DNA of 26,244 nucleotides from Sulfurovum sp. GTDB taxonomy: Bacteria > Campylobacterota > Campylobacteria > Campylobacterales > Sulfurovaceae. The translations under genes and the position numbers were made by a program. The notes below the pieces were generated by a model. That model was not told the DNA's origin. It ran no database searches and saw only the letters and a program-made list of their open reading frames with translations. Shown piece after piece: positions 23,695 through 26,244 of this stretch; position 1 is the stretch's first letter, and every line of letters starts with the position of its first letter. Location: positions 1 through 26,244 of the forward strand of contig JALVGO010000217.1 in NCBI GenBank assembly GCA_027029065.1. Direction: 5' to 3'.

Positions 23695-25291
23695 AATGCT
23701 TCCCGTACTTCTCCACAAACGCCTCATAATCCCCCTCAAAATCGATCATGCTGCCGTCTTCATTGAGTTTGATGATACGGTTGGCAAAAGCATCAATGAG
23801 CTCACGGTCGTGTGAGACAACGATCGCACCGCCTTCGTAGCGGTGCAGCGCTTCACCCAGTGCGACGATCGCTTCGAGGTCGAGGTGGTTGTTTGGCTCA
23901 TCCATCACAAGGAAGTTGGCGCTGTCCATCATCATCTTGCTCATCATCACACGGTGTTTTTCACCACCCGAACAGGCATCGACTTTCTTTTTCTGCTCCT
24001 CACCGCTAAAGAGCATACGCCCCAGTGTCTTGCGAATGTCATCAATGTGCCACTTTGCATCAAAGCCCTGTATCCACTGCGGCAGTTCTACATCGCCGGT
24101 GACAATGTCAGTCGTGTTTTGCGGGAAGTAGCTGGTGGTCACGGTCTGTCCCCAGTTGTAGCTTCCGCTGTCAGCTTCAAGGTTGCCCATGAGAATCTCA
24201 AGCAGCGTGGTCTTCCCTACCCCGTTGGCACCGATGAGGGCGATCTTGTCACCTTTGTTGACCTTGAAGGTAATGTTCTCAAGTACCTTCTCATCCCCAT
24301 AGCTTTTGGAGATACCTTTGACTTCAAGTACCTCATTGCCTATGTCACGGTGCGGACGGAACATGATGGAGGGGTCACGTCTGCTTGAGAGCTTGATCTC
24401 TTCAATGTTGAGCTTGTCAAGCTGCTTTTGGCGGGAAGTTGCCTGTTTGGCCTTGGAAGCATTGGCAGAGAAACGGGCAATAAACTTCTCAAGCTCCTCT
24501 TTCTCTTTGAGTGCTTTGCTTCTGTCCGCTTCCGCCTGTTTTGCCATCAGATTCGCCGCGATGTACCACTCGTCATAGTTTCCGGTAAACTCACGGATGG
24601 TCTGGAAATCCAGATCGAGGATATGCGTCACAACACCATTGAGGAAATGTCTGTCGTGTGAGATAACTACAAGGGTTCCTTCGTGACGCTTAAGCTCCTC
24701 TTCAAGCCATGCGATGGTCTCCATGTCGAGGTTGTTGGTAGGCTCATCCAGCAGCAGTACATCGGGCTTGAGGAAGAGTACCTGCGCGAGCAGAATCTTG
24801 AACTTGTCACCACCGGTAAGTGAACTCATCAGGTCATTGTGCTGCTCTACCGGGAACCCCAGTGTCGTCAGCAGTTTTTCGATCTTCACATCAGACTCAT
24901 AGGTCGGGTCTTCATCTGCGCAGATCATCTCCAGTTCGGCAAGACGGTTGTTGACCTCATCGCTCTCGAAGTCCCCCTCCATGTAGAGTTTCTCTTTCTC
25001 TTTTTGGGCATCGTAAAGCTTTTTGTTTCCGTAGAGTACGGCATCTTTAAGCGTAAAGTCTTCAAAAGCGTACTGGTTCTGGCTGAGCATCCCTAGTTTG
25101 AGTCCCGGCTGAAGCTGTACTTCGCCTTCACTTGGCTCTATCTCTCCGGCAAGAATCTTCATAAATGTCGACTTCCCTGCCCCGTTGGCACCAATAAGCC
25201 CGTAGCGTTTTCCCACATCGAGTGTGAGGTTGATCTTGTCGAAAAGCACACGCTTTCCGTAGCGTTGTGTAAGGTTGACTGTACTAAGCAC
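23693..25291 (-). CDS. ybiT: ABC-F ATPase, YbiT subfamily
   Basis: A 532-residue protein with two ATP-binding domains and no membrane segments, as in ABC-F translation factors that act at the ribosomal E site. Domain 1 has Walker A GANGAGKST (34-42), signature SSLTGGDKFK and LLLDEPTNNLD; the linker FSANASKAKQATSRQKQLDK is a YbiT hallmark; domain 2 has GANGVGKTT, CSGGEKHR and MDEPNNHLD. The signature LTGGDK and the DEPNNHLD (usually DEPTNHLD) are departures from the norm. The start is GTG at 25291, with AAAGGAA 7 bases upstream. No antibiotic-resistance role is suggested by the subfamily. Confidence 0.93.
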   Translation of the reverse strand: MLSTVNLTQRYGKRVLFDKINLTLDVGKRYGLIGANGAGKSTFMKILAGEIEPSEGEVQLQPGLKLGMLSQNQYAFEDFTLKDAVLYGNKKLYDAQKEKEKLYMEGDFESDEVNNRLAELEMICADEDPTYESDVKIEKLLTTLGFPVEQHNDLMSSLTGGDKFKILLAQVLFLKPDVLLLDEPTNNLDMETIAWLEEELKRHEGTLVVISHDRHFLNGVVTHILDLDFQTIREFTGNYDEWYIAANLMAKQAEADRSKALKEKEELEKFIARFSANASKAKQATSRQKQLDKLNIEEIKLSSRRDPSIMFRPHRDIGNEVLEVKGISKSYGDEKVLENITFKVNKGDKIALIGANGVGKTTLLEILMGNLEADSGSYNWGQTVTTSYFPQNTTDIVTGDVELPQWIQGFDAKWHIDDIRKTLGRMLFSGEEQKKKVDACSGGEKHRVMMSKMMMDSANFLVMDEPNNHLDLEAIVALGEALHRYEGGAIVVSHDRELIDAFANRIIKLNEDGSMIDFEGDYEAFVEKYGKH

Positions 25292-25335
25292 GATTGTTTC
25301 CTTTTATTGCAGTTTATAGAATAAATATTTTTGGC

Positions 25336-25344
25336 ATTTTAGCA
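25336..25344 (-). promoter_or_regulatory. Possible promoter of ybiT
   Basis: Minus-strand TGCTAAAAT, an extended -10-like box 44 bases ahead of the GTG start. Confidence 0.4.
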
Positions 25345-25395
25345 TAATGTATTGAATCCTGCACACAGCTCAATAAAAATGATCCATTTTGTATA

Positions 25396-25401
25396 TATAA
25401 T
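25396..25401 (+). promoter_or_regulatory. Possible -10 box of the propeller gene
   Basis: TATAAT in a very AT-rich stretch, about 70 bases ahead of the ATG; no clear -35 box, so several alternatives exist in the same stretch. Confidence 0.35.
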
Positions 25402-25470
25402 ACTTTTACTTATTTTTTAAGTTGATTTTAACTAATATATTTATAGAAGCCCTATTGGAGGAGAAGAGGA

Positions 25471-26244
25471 ATGAAAATGGTCAGAACAGCAGTGGCAGCA
25501 GTGTGTATCATGAGCAGTTGTGTGGAAGCAGGCAGTACCTTCAGCCATCTTTTTGGCGGTAATGAAGATGATGTTGCCTATGCAGTTACCAAAGCAGACG
25601 ACGGCTACATTGTAGCGGGAAAGTCAGAGAGTTTCTCCAACCACAGAGACAGTGATGCCTATGTAGTCAAGATAGACCTGCAAGGAGAAAAGCTGTGGTC
25701 AAAGGTGTACGGTGGCAGAGATGATGATGTAGCAAATGATATCACCACAGTAGGAAGCGATGCCGTATTTGTCGGTACTTCAGAGAGCTACGGCAGTGAA
25801 CGCAACGCCATCTATATGTCACGCCTCGGCACAATGGGTAAACCACGGTGGAACACTATCTATTTCTATGATGAGAATGATGAGTATTTCGGTACCGCAG
25901 TGTGCCATAAAGGAAAGATGCTTTTTTTGCCGGTTATGACAGACATTTGGGCTTTTTTGATGAGGAGCGGGATATCTACCTTTTTGAGACAAATAGGGAC
26001 GGAGATATGCAGTGGCTCAGTCGCATTGCCACCAAAGATGAAGAGAGTGTCTATGACATGGCGTGTACTAGTGACGGTTTCGTTATTGCCGGTGCTTCAA
26101 ACAACTTTGGGGATGATGACGGCGATATGTACCTGGCAAAACTCGATGCACAAGGCAAACACATCTGGCAGATCGCTTTTGGCGGTACGGATAAGGAGCG
26201 TGCCAATGCTGTAGTAGAGACCCCAGACGGCTATATTGCGGTAG
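25471..26244 (+). pseudogene. Secreted beta-propeller-like repeat protein, frameshifted at a T7 tract and cut by the window end
   Basis: The ATG at 25471 follows GGAGGAGAAGAGG. The first ~21 residues form a signal peptide (VAAVCIMSSCVEA, then GSTF); a lipobox at MSSC is possible but atypical. Then come blade-like repeats of about 50 residues: FGGNEDDVAYAVTKADDGYI, GKSESF, DAYVVKIDLQGEKLWSKVYG. The opening frame follows this pattern to GKML at T7 (25922-25928); from there the repeats continue only in the -1 frame: FAGYDRHLGFFDEERDIYLF, GDMQWLSRIATKDEESVYDM, TSDGFVIAGASNNFGDDDGD, to the window end. One extra T would restore a single frame. In the opening frame the protein ends at 26214 without family character. 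Confidence 0.75.

Overview
The window looks like the chromosome of a Campylobacterota (epsilonproteobacterial) species, most likely a relative of Sulfurovum or Sulfurimonas. The main reason is GyrA, which reads like Campylobacter GyrA throughout and has Thr86, Asp90 and the catalytic Tyr125 at Campylobacter numbering. The YebC protein and the gyrA-asd-hemE-radical SAM neighbourhood agree. The genus is an inference. Almost every gene is on the minus strand; only yebC and the last, partial gene are on the plus strand.

Positions 1-12109 (minus strand, transcribed from high to low coordinates) hold a surface-polysaccharide cluster: galE, a TviB/WbpO-type UDP-HexNAc dehydrogenase, a UDP-glucose dehydrogenase (ugd), a WbpP-type UDP-GlcNAc 4-epimerase, a non-hydrolysing UDP-GlcNAc 2-epimerase (wecB), a Wzx-type flippase, two GT-B glycosyltransferases, neuB and a partial neuC. 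Together they can supply UDP-Gal/GalNAc, uronic acids, ManNAc and a nonulosonic acid, join them and flip the product across the inner membrane. A MntA-HepT toxin-antitoxin pair with its own promoter sits between wbpP and wecB, flanked by a leftover 3' end of a second wbpP-like gene.

Positions 12145-19030 hold two identical tandem tRNA-Asn genes behind a clear sigma70 promoter, then (minus strand) gyrA-asd-yqhA-hemE packed with almost no gaps, a 46-codon four-helix-bundle (S23/IVP-like) remnant, and a radical SAM gene. Positions 19028-22730 hold a thioredoxin-like gene behind a MazEF-like toxin-antitoxin pair, a 167-bp highly structured non-coding element, an unknown 109-residue gene, selO and a VapBC pair. 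Positions 22820-26244 hold yebC, a convergent YbiT-type ABC-F gene, and a secreted beta-propeller-like gene broken by a one-base shift in a T7 tract.

The most interesting signals are not ordinary genes. First, six arrays of imperfect 7-bp tandem repeats, each with its own unit but sharing a CT (or AG) every seven bases, lie at gene ends or in frame inside wecB and wbpP. Four of them are next to a hairpin or palindrome, and one is next to the miniature four-helix-bundle ORF. Second, the element at 20015-20181 is bounded by a 16-bp inverted repeat and contains an 11-bp perfect hairpin; it may be a mobile miniature element or a structured RNA. Third, the MntA-HepT insertion carries a scar from a paralogous epimerase gene.
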